Shown here one piece after another: positions 1 through 7,992 of a DNA stretch of 64,000 bases. Position numbers and translations under genes: made by a program. The notes beneath the pieces are model-generated. The model was not told where the DNA came from. It made no database searches and saw only the letters and a list, made by a program, of their open reading frames with translations. The first letter of the stretch is position 1; each line of letters opens with the position of its first letter. The stretch covers positions 16,759 to 80,758 of the forward strand of contig JANXYO010000063.1 in assembly GCA_025356015.1 (NCBI GenBank), given 5' to 3'. The stretch is from Spirochaetaceae bacterium. Lineage in GTDB: Bacteria > Spirochaetota > Spirochaetia > Treponematales > Rectinemataceae.

Positions 1-7
1 GGGGATC

Positions 8-688
8 ATGGCACCGGACATCGAGACGATCGACCTGGGTTTCGTGAACGCCTACCTCCTGCGCGCGAAGGGGGGCTTCATCCTCATCGACACAGGCCTG
101 CCCCAGCAGTGGCAGGCCCTGGACAGGGCCCTCGGCGCCGCGGCCTGCGTGCCCGGCACCCTCGCCCTGGTGATCGTAACCCATGGGGACATAGACCACT
201 ACGGCAACTGCCGCCGCCTCCAGAAGGAGTATGGGGCGAAGGTCGCAGTGCACCGGGAGGACGCGAGCACCCTCCGCACCGGCCACGTCCCAAGGCGCAG
301 CATCAAGAGCCCCGCTGTCAGGATCCTCGTCGGCCTCATGCATTTCGTCCAGCTCCTCGCTGGCAAGCCCAAGGGCATAGACTGTGAGCCCGACATCCTC
401 CTCGAGGACGGCCAGGACCTCGGGTCCTTCGGCCTGGACGCGAAGGTCCTCGCCCTGGGCGGCCACACCAGGGGATCGATCGCCATCCTCACTGCCTCCG
501 GCGACTTCTTCGCGGGGGATGTCCTATCCAACCGCACAAGGCCGGCGCCCTCGTTCTACATCGAGAACACCGCCGACTACCGGCGCTCGATCGAACGTGT
601 CCAGGCCATGGCCGGGAGCATCCGCATGGTCTACCCTGGCCACGGCAAGGCCTTCGCTGGTGAGGCCCTCGCCGGCATTTCCCTCTAG
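8..688 (+). CDS. MBL-fold metallo-hydrolase
   Basis: A 226-aa metallo-beta-lactamase-fold protein, probably a cytosolic hydrolase binding two metal ions; the substrate cannot be read from sequence. The metal motif is THGDIDH at residues 58-64, a variant of THxHxDH in which the second His is Asp; this variant occurs in the family. Later ligands are the His in GGHTRG (about 152), the Asp in FAGD (about 168) and the His in PGHG (about 212). There is no signal peptide. The ATG follows GGGGA closely. No in-frame stop lies between base 1 and this ATG, so a longer N-terminus outside the window is possible. The ribokinase gene follows 47 bp later on the same strand. Confidence 0.8.
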   Translation: MAPDIETIDLGFVNAYLLRAKGGFILIDTGLPQQWQALDRALGAAACVPGTLALVIVTHGDIDHYGNCRRLQKEYGAKVAVHREDASTLRTGHVPRRSIKSPAVRILVGLMHFVQLLAGKPKGIDCEPDILLEDGQDLGSFGLDAKVLALGGHTRGSIAILTASGDFFAGDVLSNRTRPAPSFYIENTADYRRSIERVQAMAGSIRMVYPGHGKAFAGEALAGISL

Positions 689-735
689 GTCCTGGAACAG
701 TCACCGGATCGACTTAGCAAGGAGCCGTATACATC

Positions 736-1659
736 ATGACGAAGTTCTGCGTGGTCGGAAGCCTCAATATGGACATGGTGACGCGCGTGGAGCGCTTCCC
801 CCAGCCCGGCGAGACCCTCACGGGCCTCTCGTTCAACATCTTCCCCGGAGGCAAGGGAGCCAACCAGGCTGTCGCCCTGGCCCGGCTCGGCGCCCGGGTC
901 GAGATGGTGGGCGCCCTGGGCGACGATGTCCTCGGCAACCGCTATGCACAGATACTCGCAGAAGCGCGCATCGGCATGGCCGCCGTAGCGAGGGAGGCGG
1001 AGGTCTCCACCGGCACCGCGAGCATCGAGGTCTCGGCCGCCGGGGAAAACCACATCGTCATCGTGGCGGGGGCAAACGCCCTGGTCCAGCCTGCAAGGGT
1101 CGAGGCAGCCCGGCCCATCATCGAGACCTGCGCCAGCCTCCTTTTGCAGCTCGAGATCCCCATGGAGTCAGTCCTCGCGGCGGCCCGCATCGCGAAGGCG
1201 GCCGGGCTCGCCGTCATCCTCGACCCCGCCCCGGCGCGGGAACTGCCGGCAGAGCTCTATCCCCTGGTTTCGGTCATCACTCCGAACGAGCACGAGGCCA
1301 GGCTGCTCACGGGGGAGGACTGCTCGACCGAGGCCGGCATAGCCCGCGCGGGCAAGCGGCTCTGCGAAATGGGCGCCGCCTGCGCCATCATCAAGGCCGG
1401 CCCCCGCGGCGCCTTCATCGTCCAGGGCACAAGCTGCAAGAGGATTCCTGGCTTCGCGGTGAAGGTCGTGGATACGACCGCCGCGGGGGACTCCTTCAAC
1501 GCAGGCCTCGCCCTCGCCCTCGCAGAGGGCAGGGAGCTCCCCGAGGCGGTGCGCTTCGCGAACGCCGTGGGCGCCCTGTCGACGACCCGGGAAGGCGCCC
1601 AGAGCGCCATGCCGAGCCTCGAGGAGGCCCGAGCCCTGGTCGCGAAGGCGGGGGCCTAG
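736..1659 (+). CDS. rbsK: ribokinase (PfkB family)
   Basis: A 307-aa PfkB-family sugar kinase, expected to phosphorylate D-ribose at O5 with ATP in the cytosol. Seen: the first PfkB signature GGKGANQA at residues 38-45, and the second signature DTTAAGDSFNAG near residue 250, with the catalytic base Asp in AAGD. Length is normal for RbsK (about 305). An AAGGAG box lies 11 bp before the ATG. Specificity for ribose rather than another sugar is inference from overall similarity. No ribose importer is adjacent; the converging minus-strand operon is a different transporter type. It ends 7 bp before the end of that operon, so the two transcription units converge. Confidence 0.85.
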   Translation: MTKFCVVGSLNMDMVTRVERFPQPGETLTGLSFNIFPGGKGANQAVALARLGARVEMVGALGDDVLGNRYAQILAEARIGMAAVAREAEVSTGTASIEVSAAGENHIVIVAGANALVQPARVEAARPIIETCASLLLQLEIPMESVLAAARIAKAAGLAVILDPAPARELPAELYPLVSVITPNEHEARLLTGEDCSTEAGIARAGKRLCEMGAACAIIKAGPRGAFIVQGTSCKRIPGFAVKVVDTTAAGDSFNAGLALALAEGRELPEAVRFANAVGALSTTREGAQSAMPSLEEARALVAKAGA

Positions 1660-1666
1660 GGGGAGC

Positions 1667-2776
1667 CTAGTCCTCGGTCTCCACGGCCACAGCAAGGGCC
1701 GCGTTCGGGCTCACCAGGCATGACTCACGCGCGAAACGCATGCGCACCTCGTCGCCGATCGAAGGGAAGACCAGGCTCGGGTCGTTGAAGACGTCGGCAT
1801 ATACCTCGCGTGAACCCAGAGCGACGACCTGCCGCACGATCGAGCCAAGGAACTTGAGGTTCTCAAGTTTTCCGCGCAGGGTCTCCCGGCCATCCCCGGC
1901 CTCGTTCGCGGCCGAGCTACCCTCGATCGCAATGGCCTCGGGCCGTATCCGCAGGGAGAGCTCGGAGCCCGCCGCAGCGTCGAGGGAGCCTGCGACCCTT
2001 ATCCTCTGGCCATCGACCTCGACCAGGCCCGAGGCGGCCTCGAGGACCCTGGCCGGCAGGAGGTTCAGGGTGCCGATGAAGGACGCGACATAGGGCGTGG
2101 CGGGGCGGTTGTAGATCTCGAAGGGGCTCCCGATCTGCTCGATCCGCCCCGCGAGCATGACTGCCACGCGGTCCGAGATCGACAGGGCCTCCTCCTGGTC
2201 GTGGGTGACGTAGATCGTCGTGATCTTGAGCCTTCTCTGGATCGCGCGGATGTCGTCCCGCAGCTTGAGGCGTATCTTCGCGTCGAGGGCCGACAGGGGC
2301 TCGTCGAGGAGGAGGGCCGCCGGCTCGATGGCCACCGCGCGGGCGAGGGCGACGCGCTGCTGCTGGCCGCCCGAGAGCTGGTGGGGGAAACGCTGGGCGA
2401 ACTCCTCCATGTGGATGAGCTCGAGCATCTCGTCGACGCGGCGCTCGGTCCGGGCCTTGTCTGCCCTGGCGATCCTGAGGCCGAAGGCGATGTTGCGCCT
2501 GACGTTCATGTTCGGGAAGAGGGCGTAGTTCTGGAAGACCATGCCGAGTTTGCGTCGGTTCGGGGCGAGGCCCGACACGTCGGCGCCGTCCATGAGGATG
2601 CGGCCCTCGTCGGGGGTCTCGAAGCCCGCGATCATCCTCAAGGTGGTGGTCTTCCCGCAACCCGAGCCACCGAGGAGGGAGACGAACTCCCCCTTCGCGA
2701 CGTCGAGGCTCAAGGACTTCACCACCGCGTTGCTGCCAAAGCTCTTGTTTATCCCGTGCAGTTCAAGGAAAGCCAT
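1667..2776 (-). CDS. ABC importer ATP-binding protein, iron/polyamine type
   Basis: A 369-aa ATPase of the PotA/FbpC-type family that powers an importer. Walker A is GGSGCGKT at residues 36-43, the signature LSGGQQQR lies near 139, and Walker B with D-loop is DEPLSALD near 162. A C-terminal region of about 130 residues fits a TOBE regulatory domain. It is the last gene of a minus-strand operon ordered binding protein, permease, permease, ATPase. The substrate could be Fe(III), a polyamine, or an organophosphonate such as 2-aminoethylphosphonate; the sequence alone does not decide. Confidence 0.85.
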   Translation of the reverse strand: MAFLELHGINKSFGSNAVVKSLSLDVAKGEFVSLLGGSGCGKTTTLRMIAGFETPDEGRILMDGADVSGLAPNRRKLGMVFQNYALFPNMNVRRNIAFGLRIARADKARTERRVDEMLELIHMEEFAQRFPHQLSGGQQQRVALARAVAIEPAALLLDEPLSALDAKIRLKLRDDIRAIQRRLKITTIYVTHDQEEALSISDRVAVMLAGRIEQIGSPFEIYNRPATPYVASFIGTLNLLPARVLEAASGLVEVDGQRIRVAGSLDAAAGSELSLRIRPEAIAIEGSSAANEAGDGRETLRGKLENLKFLGSIVRQVVALGSREVYADVFNDPSLVFPSIGDEVRMRFARESCLVSPNAALAVAVETED

Positions 2777-2807
2777 GCTTGTTCTCCTAGCTCGTCTTTG
2801 CTCCGCT

Positions 2808-3605
2808 TCAGCGGGCGCCCGTGCCGAGGCCTGCGCTCTTGTCCCTGCCGCTTCGCGTCAGGGCCTGGATGAGGCCGATGGCCCCCCAGGTCAGGCCAAA
2901 GCTCATCACCGCGAGGGCCGCCGGCTCATAGGCGCGGTTGCGCCCCATGAGGGCCATGTAGGGCCCGAAGGCGGGCCAGGCGAGGAGGTTGGCCAGGGTG
3001 AGCTCCCCGATGACTATCGCGAGGGTGAGGAAGGTCGCCGAGAGGAGGGCCGCCCTCAGATTGGGGAGGACGACGAGGAAGAGGAGATGGATCCAGCCGG
3101 CGCCGAGGCTCTGGGCGGCCTCGGAGAGCCCGCGCAGGTCCATGGCCCGCAGGCCCGCGTCCACCGAGCGGTAGATGTAGGGGAAGGCCACGATCACGTA
3201 GCCGGCGACAAGGAGGGCCGGGCTCGACACGAGGGCCAGGGGAGGCCGCGAGTAGGTCCTGATGAGGCCGAAGGCCAGGATGATTGGCGGGATCACGAAG
3301 GGCAGGAGGGTGAAGATCTCGATCACCGGCTTGGCTTTCGGCACCTTGAGGTGGATCCAGATCGCCGTGGGCACGATCAGGGCGAGGCCGGCCACGACGG
3401 TGAGGATGGCCATCTCCAGCGAGAAGCTGAAGGTCCTAAGGAAGATCGGGTCGACGAAGACGTTCTTGTAGGCGACGAAGGACAGGACATCGCGTTTCCC
3501 GCGCAGCGAGAAGAGGAAGGTCGCCGCGAGGGGCAGGAAGAAGTAGACCATGCCGAGGGCGAACCAGAGCCAGGAGAGCCCCTTGCGTTGCTTCATTTGA
3601 CCCAC
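2808..3605 (-). CDS. ABC importer permease (second)
   Basis: A 265-aa inner-membrane permease with about six hydrophobic segments, the first near residues 12-34. It is of the PotC/FbpB-like binding-protein-dependent transport class. The coupling loop region contains the pattern EAAQSLGAGW near residue 140, matching the EAA motif that contacts the ATPase. Its start overlaps the end of the upstream permease by 13 bp, so the two are translationally coupled. It belongs to the operon running from 5647 to 1667. Confidence 0.82.
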   Translation of the reverse strand: MGQMKQRKGLSWLWFALGMVYFFLPLAATFLFSLRGKRDVLSFVAYKNVFVDPIFLRTFSFSLEMAILTVVAGLALIVPTAIWIHLKVPKAKPVIEIFTLLPFVIPPIILAFGLIRTYSRPPLALVSSPALLVAGYVIVAFPYIYRSVDAGLRAMDLRGLSEAAQSLGAGWIHLLFLVVLPNLRAALLSATFLTLAIVIGELTLANLLAWPAFGPYMALMGRNRAYEPAALAVMSFGLTWGAIGLIQALTRSGRDKSAGLGTGAR

Positions 3606-4537
3606 CTCGAGCTGATCTTCTGGAGCCAGGAGTAGGCGAGGATGCTGGCCGTCATGACGAGGACCATGCCAAAGGCCAGGGCGTAGCCGAGATTTGGATC
3701 ATGGAGGACGTTTCCCTTCACCTGGGCGCCGATGAGGATGGGCACCAGGTTGATAAGGCCCCCCGTGAGGGCGTAGGCGGTGGCATAGGCGCCGAAGGCG
3801 TTGCCAAAAAGGAGGATGAAGGCCGCCAGAAAGGAGGGCAGGAGGACGGGGATGCCAACCCTGGTCCAGTACTGGAAACTGGTGGCCCCGAGGTTTTCGG
3901 AGGCCTCTCGCCACTCCTTCTTCATCCCGTCGAGGGCCGGCAGGATGATGAGGATCATGAGCGGGATCTGGAAATAAGTATAGGTAAGGGTGAGGCCCCA
4001 GAAGCTGTAGAGGTTGAAGCCGGTGTCGTAGAGCTCGATGCCGAGGAAGGTCCGAAGGAGGACGGTGATCAGGCCCACGCGGCCGAGGGTGGCGATGAAG
4101 GCGAAGGCGAGGGGGACGCCGGCGAAGTTCGAGGCCACGCCCGAGAAGGTCGACATGAAGGACCGCAGGCCCTTGGGCAGGCCGCCGAGGGAGATGGCAT
4201 AGGCGATGAGGAAGCCGAGGACGCCGCCAAGCACGGCCGTCGTCGCGCTCACCTTGATGGTGACGAGGTAGGAGTCCAGGATGCTCGGTTTTAGGAGGTG
4301 GATGAGGTTGTCGAAGGTGAAGGCCCCCGATTCGGTCTGGAAGGAGCCAATGACGATGGAGCTCGCGGGCAGGAGCATGAAGAGGAAGGCGAAGCCGAAA
4401 AAGGGGAGCAGCCCGAGCCATGCCAGGCCGGCCTTCTTCCGCCTCGGGCTCATTTGGGATGGCGGGGCCAGGTCGCCAGGCCCCGGAGCGCCAGCGCGCC
4501 CCGGGGTCGAATTGGCCCGCTCGGCTTGAGCGGTCAT
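3593..4537 (-). CDS. ABC importer permease (first)
   Basis: A 314-aa permease with a cytoplasmic N-terminus of about 35 residues followed by six or so membrane segments. The EAA-type coupling sequence EASENLGATSFQYW is near residue 215. It would pair with the 265-aa permease encoded just downstream to form the channel. The gene starts 9 bp after the stop of the binding-protein gene. The family matches iron- and spermidine/putrescine-type importers; the substrate is not known. Confidence 0.82.
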   Translation of the reverse strand: MTAQAERANSTPGRAGAPGPGDLAPPSQMSPRRKKAGLAWLGLLPFFGFAFLFMLLPASSIVIGSFQTESGAFTFDNLIHLLKPSILDSYLVTIKVSATTAVLGGVLGFLIAYAISLGGLPKGLRSFMSTFSGVASNFAGVPLAFAFIATLGRVGLITVLLRTFLGIELYDTGFNLYSFWGLTLTYTYFQIPLMILIILPALDGMKKEWREASENLGATSFQYWTRVGIPVLLPSFLAAFILLFGNAFGAYATAYALTGGLINLVPILIGAQVKGNVLHDPNLGYALAFGMVLVMTASILAYSWLQKISSRWVK

Positions 4538-4546
4538 CGAGTGTCC

Positions 4547-5647
4547 TTACTTCTTCTGGATGTTGGCGCCGACGATCTTGTCCCAGCCTTCGGCTATGGC
4601 CTTCGCTGCCGCGCCCTGCTCATCGAGGGTCGGGAAGACGACGTTCTTGGGGGCAGGCGGAAGCTTGGCGGCGAGGTCGGCGGGGACCTTTCCGCGCTTG
4701 ACCAGGTCGGCGTAGCGGATCGGGTTTCCGTAGCCCTTGAGCCATATCAGCTGGCCCTCGTCGGAATACAGGTACTCCATCCAGAGCCTCGCGGCGTTGG
4801 GATGGGGGGCGAAGGCGCTGACGGCCTGGATGTAGATGCCGGCCACGACGCCGGTCGCCGGTACTACGACCTGGATGTTCGGGTTTCCGGCAAGCTTGTC
4901 CCTGTTGGCGAGGGCGTTGTAGTCCCACTCGATGGTGATGGGGGTCTCGCCCGAGGCCACGGTGCCGGTGACGGCGATGAGGGGGACGAGGTTCCCTGCC
5001 TTGTTCATCTTGGCGAAGTAGTCGAGCCCGGGGCCGACGTCGGAGGGCTTCTTGGCGCCGTTGGCGAGGGAGGCGGCCACGACGGTCATGTAGGCCTGGG
5101 CGGAAATGCGGGGATCGCCGGAGAGGGCGAACTTGCCCTTGTACTCGGGCTTGAGAAGGTCGGCCCAGGTCTTGGGGATGTTCTTGATGATGTCGCTGTT
5201 GATCTCGAAGGCGAGGTGGCCGTAGTAGTCACCGTACCAGTAGCCGTCCTTGTCCTTGGCGCTCTCGGGGATCGAGGCCCAGGTCTGGACCTTGTAGGGG
5301 GCGATGAGGGCCTCCTTCTTGGCGTCGGGACCGAACTTGAGGCCGACATCGACGACGTCGGGGGCCTGGGGACCCATGTTGCCCTTGTTGGCCCGGATCG
5401 CCTCGATCTCCTCGGCGGAAGAGCCGTTGGGATTGAGCTCGTTGACCGTGATGCCGTACTTCTTGGAGAAGGTGTCGATCATCTCGCCGTAGTTGACCCA
5501 GTCACGGGGCAGGGCTATGACGGTGAGCTGGCCCTCCTTCTGGGCCGCGGAGATGAGGGCTTTCATATCCTTTGTCGCTGTGGCCTGACCGAAGGCCATC
5601 GATGCCGCGAGCAGGACGATCGCGATGACGAGTGCGATTCTCTTCAT
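4547..5647 (-). CDS. extracellular solute-binding protein of ABC importer
   Basis: A 366-aa periplasmic binding protein (AfuA/PotD-like fold class), first gene of the ABC operon. Residues 1-21 form a signal peptide ending AFG-QA. The start chosen is the ATG at 5647, because GGAGGC lies just upstream and the signal peptide begins there; an in-frame ATG at 5710 would add 21 residues with no signal character. No lipobox Cys is seen, so the protein is probably soluble in the periplasm. Substrate unknown; iron, polyamine and phosphonate are the main possibilities. A TATAAT -10 box lies about 50 bp upstream. Confidence 0.85.
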   Translation of the reverse strand: MKRIALVIAIVLLAASMAFGQATATKDMKALISAAQKEGQLTVIALPRDWVNYGEMIDTFSKKYGITVNELNPNGSSAEEIEAIRANKGNMGPQAPDVVDVGLKFGPDAKKEALIAPYKVQTWASIPESAKDKDGYWYGDYYGHLAFEINSDIIKNIPKTWADLLKPEYKGKFALSGDPRISAQAYMTVVAASLANGAKKPSDVGPGLDYFAKMNKAGNLVPLIAVTGTVASGETPITIEWDYNALANRDKLAGNPNIQVVVPATGVVAGIYIQAVSAFAPHPNAARLWMEYLYSDEGQLIWLKGYGNPIRYADLVKRGKVPADLAAKLPPAPKNVVFPTLDEQGAAAKAIAEGWDKIVGANIQKK

Positions 5648-5696
5648 AGTGCCTCCTTGAAACCTGGCGCGGCGTGCTTTCCCCGCGCGTGGGTAG

Positions 5697-5702
5697 ATTA
5701 TA
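5697..5702 (-). promoter_or_regulatory. -10 box of the ABC importer operon
   Basis: On the minus strand TATAAT stands 50 bp upstream of the binding-protein start at 5647. No convincing -35 hexamer sits 16-18 bp further upstream, which would fit a promoter that needs an activator. A 10-bp perfect palindrome, ATGCTAGCAT, lies at 5768-5777 in the same divergent intergenic region and could be an operator for either gene. Confidence 0.35.
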
Positions 5703-5801
5703 AGAACCATTTGGCGGGAATAGAATAGGCATTCGTTAGAATCAGGTTAGGCGGGCGAGGGTCCTGTATGCTAGCATCGGACCAGAAAGGGGCCTTGGGC
5801 G

Positions 5802-7061
5802 ATGGAAAGCTATGCAATGACGGAGATAAGGGTCGCAGAGGGAGCCAGCCTCGCCCTGCTTGGCTTAATCCGCGCCAGGGGCTACACCACGTTGCGCGTC
5901 GTAGCCGACAAAAGCACCCTGGGGGCCGGAGGGGCCGCCGTGGGGACGGTCCTCGACGCGGCGAAGGATGCCGGCATCGGGCTGGGCTTCACGGTCTTCG
6001 ACCCGGACATGCTCGTCGCCGGGGCCGAATCGGTATTCCGCCTCATGCTCGACCTCGGGACACAGAGGCCCCTCCTCATCGCCCTCGGCTCGGGCACGAT
6101 AACCGACATTGTCCGCTTCGTGGCCCACCGCGCCGACCTCGACTTCGTCTGCCTGCCCACAGCCCCCTCGGTCGACGCCTACAGCTCCGTGGTCGCCCCC
6201 CTGGTGGTCGGGACGGCGAAGGTGACGGTCCCGGCCAAGGCGCCGGTGGCAATCTTCGCCGAACCCTCGGTGCTCGCCGCAGCCCCGGCCGCGATGATCG
6301 CCGCGGGCTTCGGCGACATGGTCTGCAAGTTCTCGGCCGTCGCCGACTGGCGCCTCGGCTCCCTGCTCTGGGACGAGAGCTTCGACGAGGTCCTGGCCCA
6401 GCGTTCCCTCGCGGCGGCCAGCATGGCGGTCGAGGCGGCCCCGAAGATCGGCATCGGGAGCCCCGAGGGTGTCCGGGTCCTCTTCGAGGCCCTCCTCGAG
6501 TCGGGCACCTGCATGGCCCTGGCCGGGCACTCGAAACCCGCCTCGGGGGCCGAACACCAGTATTCGCATTTCTGGGAGATGAAGCTCCTGAGGGAAGGGC
6601 GGCAGCCCATCCTCCACGGCCTAAAGGTCGCACTCGGGACCCTGATCGTGGCCGGGTACTGGGACAGGCTGCGCGACATGACGAGGGAAGAGGCGAAGAG
6701 CCTCATGGAGGGCGCGGCCCTCCCCGACAGGGAGGCCGAGCTCGAGGCGATCCGCCTCGGCTTCGGCCAGGATGCCCCGACCATCCTGGGGATGGCCAGG
6801 CCCTTCCTCGACATGGATGCCGGCTCCCGGCGTGCCCTTGGAGCAAAGGTCCTTGGCAACTGGGAGGAGGTCAGGTCTATCGCGGCCGGAGTGCCCTCGG
6901 CCAAGGCCCTGGCAGGCCTCCTCGAGACCGTGCATTGCCCCACCGAAGCGGCCGCCCTCGGCCTCGAGAGCGGGGATATGGAGGCCGCCCTCGCCCTGGC
7001 CCACTATGTCCGCGACCGCTTCACCGTGCGTAAGCTCGCCTGGCTCCTCGGCCTGGCCTAG
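5802..7061 (+). CDS. sn-glycerol-1-phosphate dehydrogenase (AraM/EgsA family)
   Basis: A 419-aa NAD(P)-dependent dehydrogenase of the iron/zinc alcohol dehydrogenase superfamily, AraM/EgsA branch, which reduces dihydroxyacetone phosphate to sn-glycerol-1-phosphate. Seen: nucleotide-binding GSGTITDIVRF near residue 110, TAPSVDAYSS near 131, the metal Asp region AGFGDMVCKF near 170, and two His-bearing stretches, GHSKPASGAEHQYSHF near 245 and ILHGLKVALGT near 270. The start at 5802 has AGAAAGGGG 9 bp upstream; an ATG 15 bp later is an alternative. It is divergent from the ABC importer operon. G1P dehydrogenases are best known for archaeal lipid synthesis; in bacteria the product's use is less clear. 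Confidence 0.8.
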   Translation: MESYAMTEIRVAEGASLALLGLIRARGYTTLRVVADKSTLGAGGAAVGTVLDAAKDAGIGLGFTVFDPDMLVAGAESVFRLMLDLGTQRPLLIALGSGTITDIVRFVAHRADLDFVCLPTAPSVDAYSSVVAPLVVGTAKVTVPAKAPVAIFAEPSVLAAAPAAMIAAGFGDMVCKFSAVADWRLGSLLWDESFDEVLAQRSLAAASMAVEAAPKIGIGSPEGVRVLFEALLESGTCMALAGHSKPASGAEHQYSHFWEMKLLREGRQPILHGLKVALGTLIVAGYWDRLRDMTREEAKSLMEGAALPDREAELEAIRLGFGQDAPTILGMARPFLDMDAGSRRALGAKVLGNWEEVRSIAAGVPSAKALAGLLETVHCPTEAAALGLESGDMEAALALAHYVRDRFTVRKLAWLLGLA

Positions 7062-7116
7062 AGCGCTCATGGAGCGCGTGGCGGCCCCGCCTTGGCCAGG
7101 GGCCAGACCAAGGCTC

Positions 7117-7773
7117 CTAAGCCCTGTGTTTCTCGAGGCAGTGGAGCTCGGCCTGGATGGTCTCGTCCAGGGTCGTGTCGGCCTCGATGTCCAGGGTCCT
7201 GGTGCCCTTGCGCTCCGTCTTGGACCTTCGCAGGGCCTCGGCGATCCAGGAGGCAGCAAGCTCGGCGGGGATCTTGCTCGTGTCGAGCACAAGGTCAAAG
7301 GCCGAGCTCGCGTCCCAGCGCATCCCGTACATCGTATGGACAAAGGATGACCGCACGCGGTCGCCTTCGCGCAGGAGCTCCTCGGCCTTGGCCCGCTCCG
7401 CGATCTCCATCTCGGCCATGACCCGGGCGAGCCTCGATTCGAGGGGGGCCTGGATCCTCACGTTGAGCACGTCGATGTAGCCGTGGAGGACGGCGAAGGC
7501 GCCGCGGCCAAGGACGACGACGTTGCCATGCCGCGCGAGGGCCCTGGTGACGCGGTTGAGCATCGAGACCATCTCCTTGACCTGGGAGTCGAAGGAAGCC
7601 CAGAAGCCGAGCTCCGAGTCGTATTCGCGGTCGAACTCGATGAGGCCGTAGGCGGCAAGGAGGCGCCCGATGGTCTTCTTGTCGATCAGGTGGTAGCCGA
7701 GCTCGCGCGCCACTTCCGCAGCGATCCGGCTTCCGCCCGAGCCGAATTCGCGGGAAATCGTGATAACGCCCAT
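7117..7773 (-). CDS. cytidylate kinase-like P-loop protein
   Basis: A 218-aa protein of the cytidylate-kinase-like family. The N-terminus MGVITISREFGSGG carries the variant P-loop typical of this family (SREFGSGG in place of GxxGxGKS), followed by LIDKKTIG. These proteins are presumed nucleoside-monophosphate kinases, but the substrate is unproven for most members. The start at 7773 has AGAGGT about 9 bp upstream; the reading frame stays open to 7938, but the extra 55 residues are low-complexity and are probably not translated. The gene converges with the dehydrogenase at 5802-7061. Confidence 0.75.
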   Translation of the reverse strand: MGVITISREFGSGGSRIAAEVARELGYHLIDKKTIGRLLAAYGLIEFDREYDSELGFWASFDSQVKEMVSMLNRVTRALARHGNVVVLGRGAFAVLHGYIDVLNVRIQAPLESRLARVMAEMEIAERAKAEELLREGDRVRSSFVHTMYGMRWDASSAFDLVLDTSKIPAELAASWIAEALRRSKTERKGTRTLDIEADTTLDETIQAELHCLEKHRA

Positions 7774-7922
7774 CTTCAGTACCTCTGCCCCTTGGGGCCG
7801 TGCCGGGCCAAGGGGCCCGGGCTCCCGGAAGGACCGCCGGGAGCGAAGCCCGAAGGCTCCAGGCACCCGGTGCTCTCTCTCAAGTATACACGTTCCCGGA
7901 GCTCCCGGCCCTCTTCCCAAAT

Positions 7923-7950
7923 GAAAAGGGCGCCCCATCGCGGGACGCCC
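7923..7950 (-). terminator. Rho-independent terminator of the sulfur-relay operon
   Basis: The stem GGGCG/CGCCC with an inner CCC/GGG pairing spans 7928-7950, followed on the minus strand by TTTTCATTT. It lies 43 bp beyond the stop of the DsrK-like gene, so it would end that operon before the kinase-like gene. Confidence 0.6.
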
Positions 7951-7992
7951 TGCTGCGCCAGAAAATCAGTCCCCAAAGAGGGGCCCGGAGGG

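Noticed and set aside
384..1670. 428-aa open frame overlapping the MBL and ribokinase genes
   Set aside because: Arg/Pro/Gly-rich shadow in the +1 frame with no protein character; the two genes it overlaps have full family motifs.
7774..7938. 55-residue N-terminal extension of the kinase-like gene
   Set aside because: Low-complexity sequence over hairpins and a terminator; the P-loop normally starts at residue 1 in this family, and a good ribosome-binding site precedes 7773.
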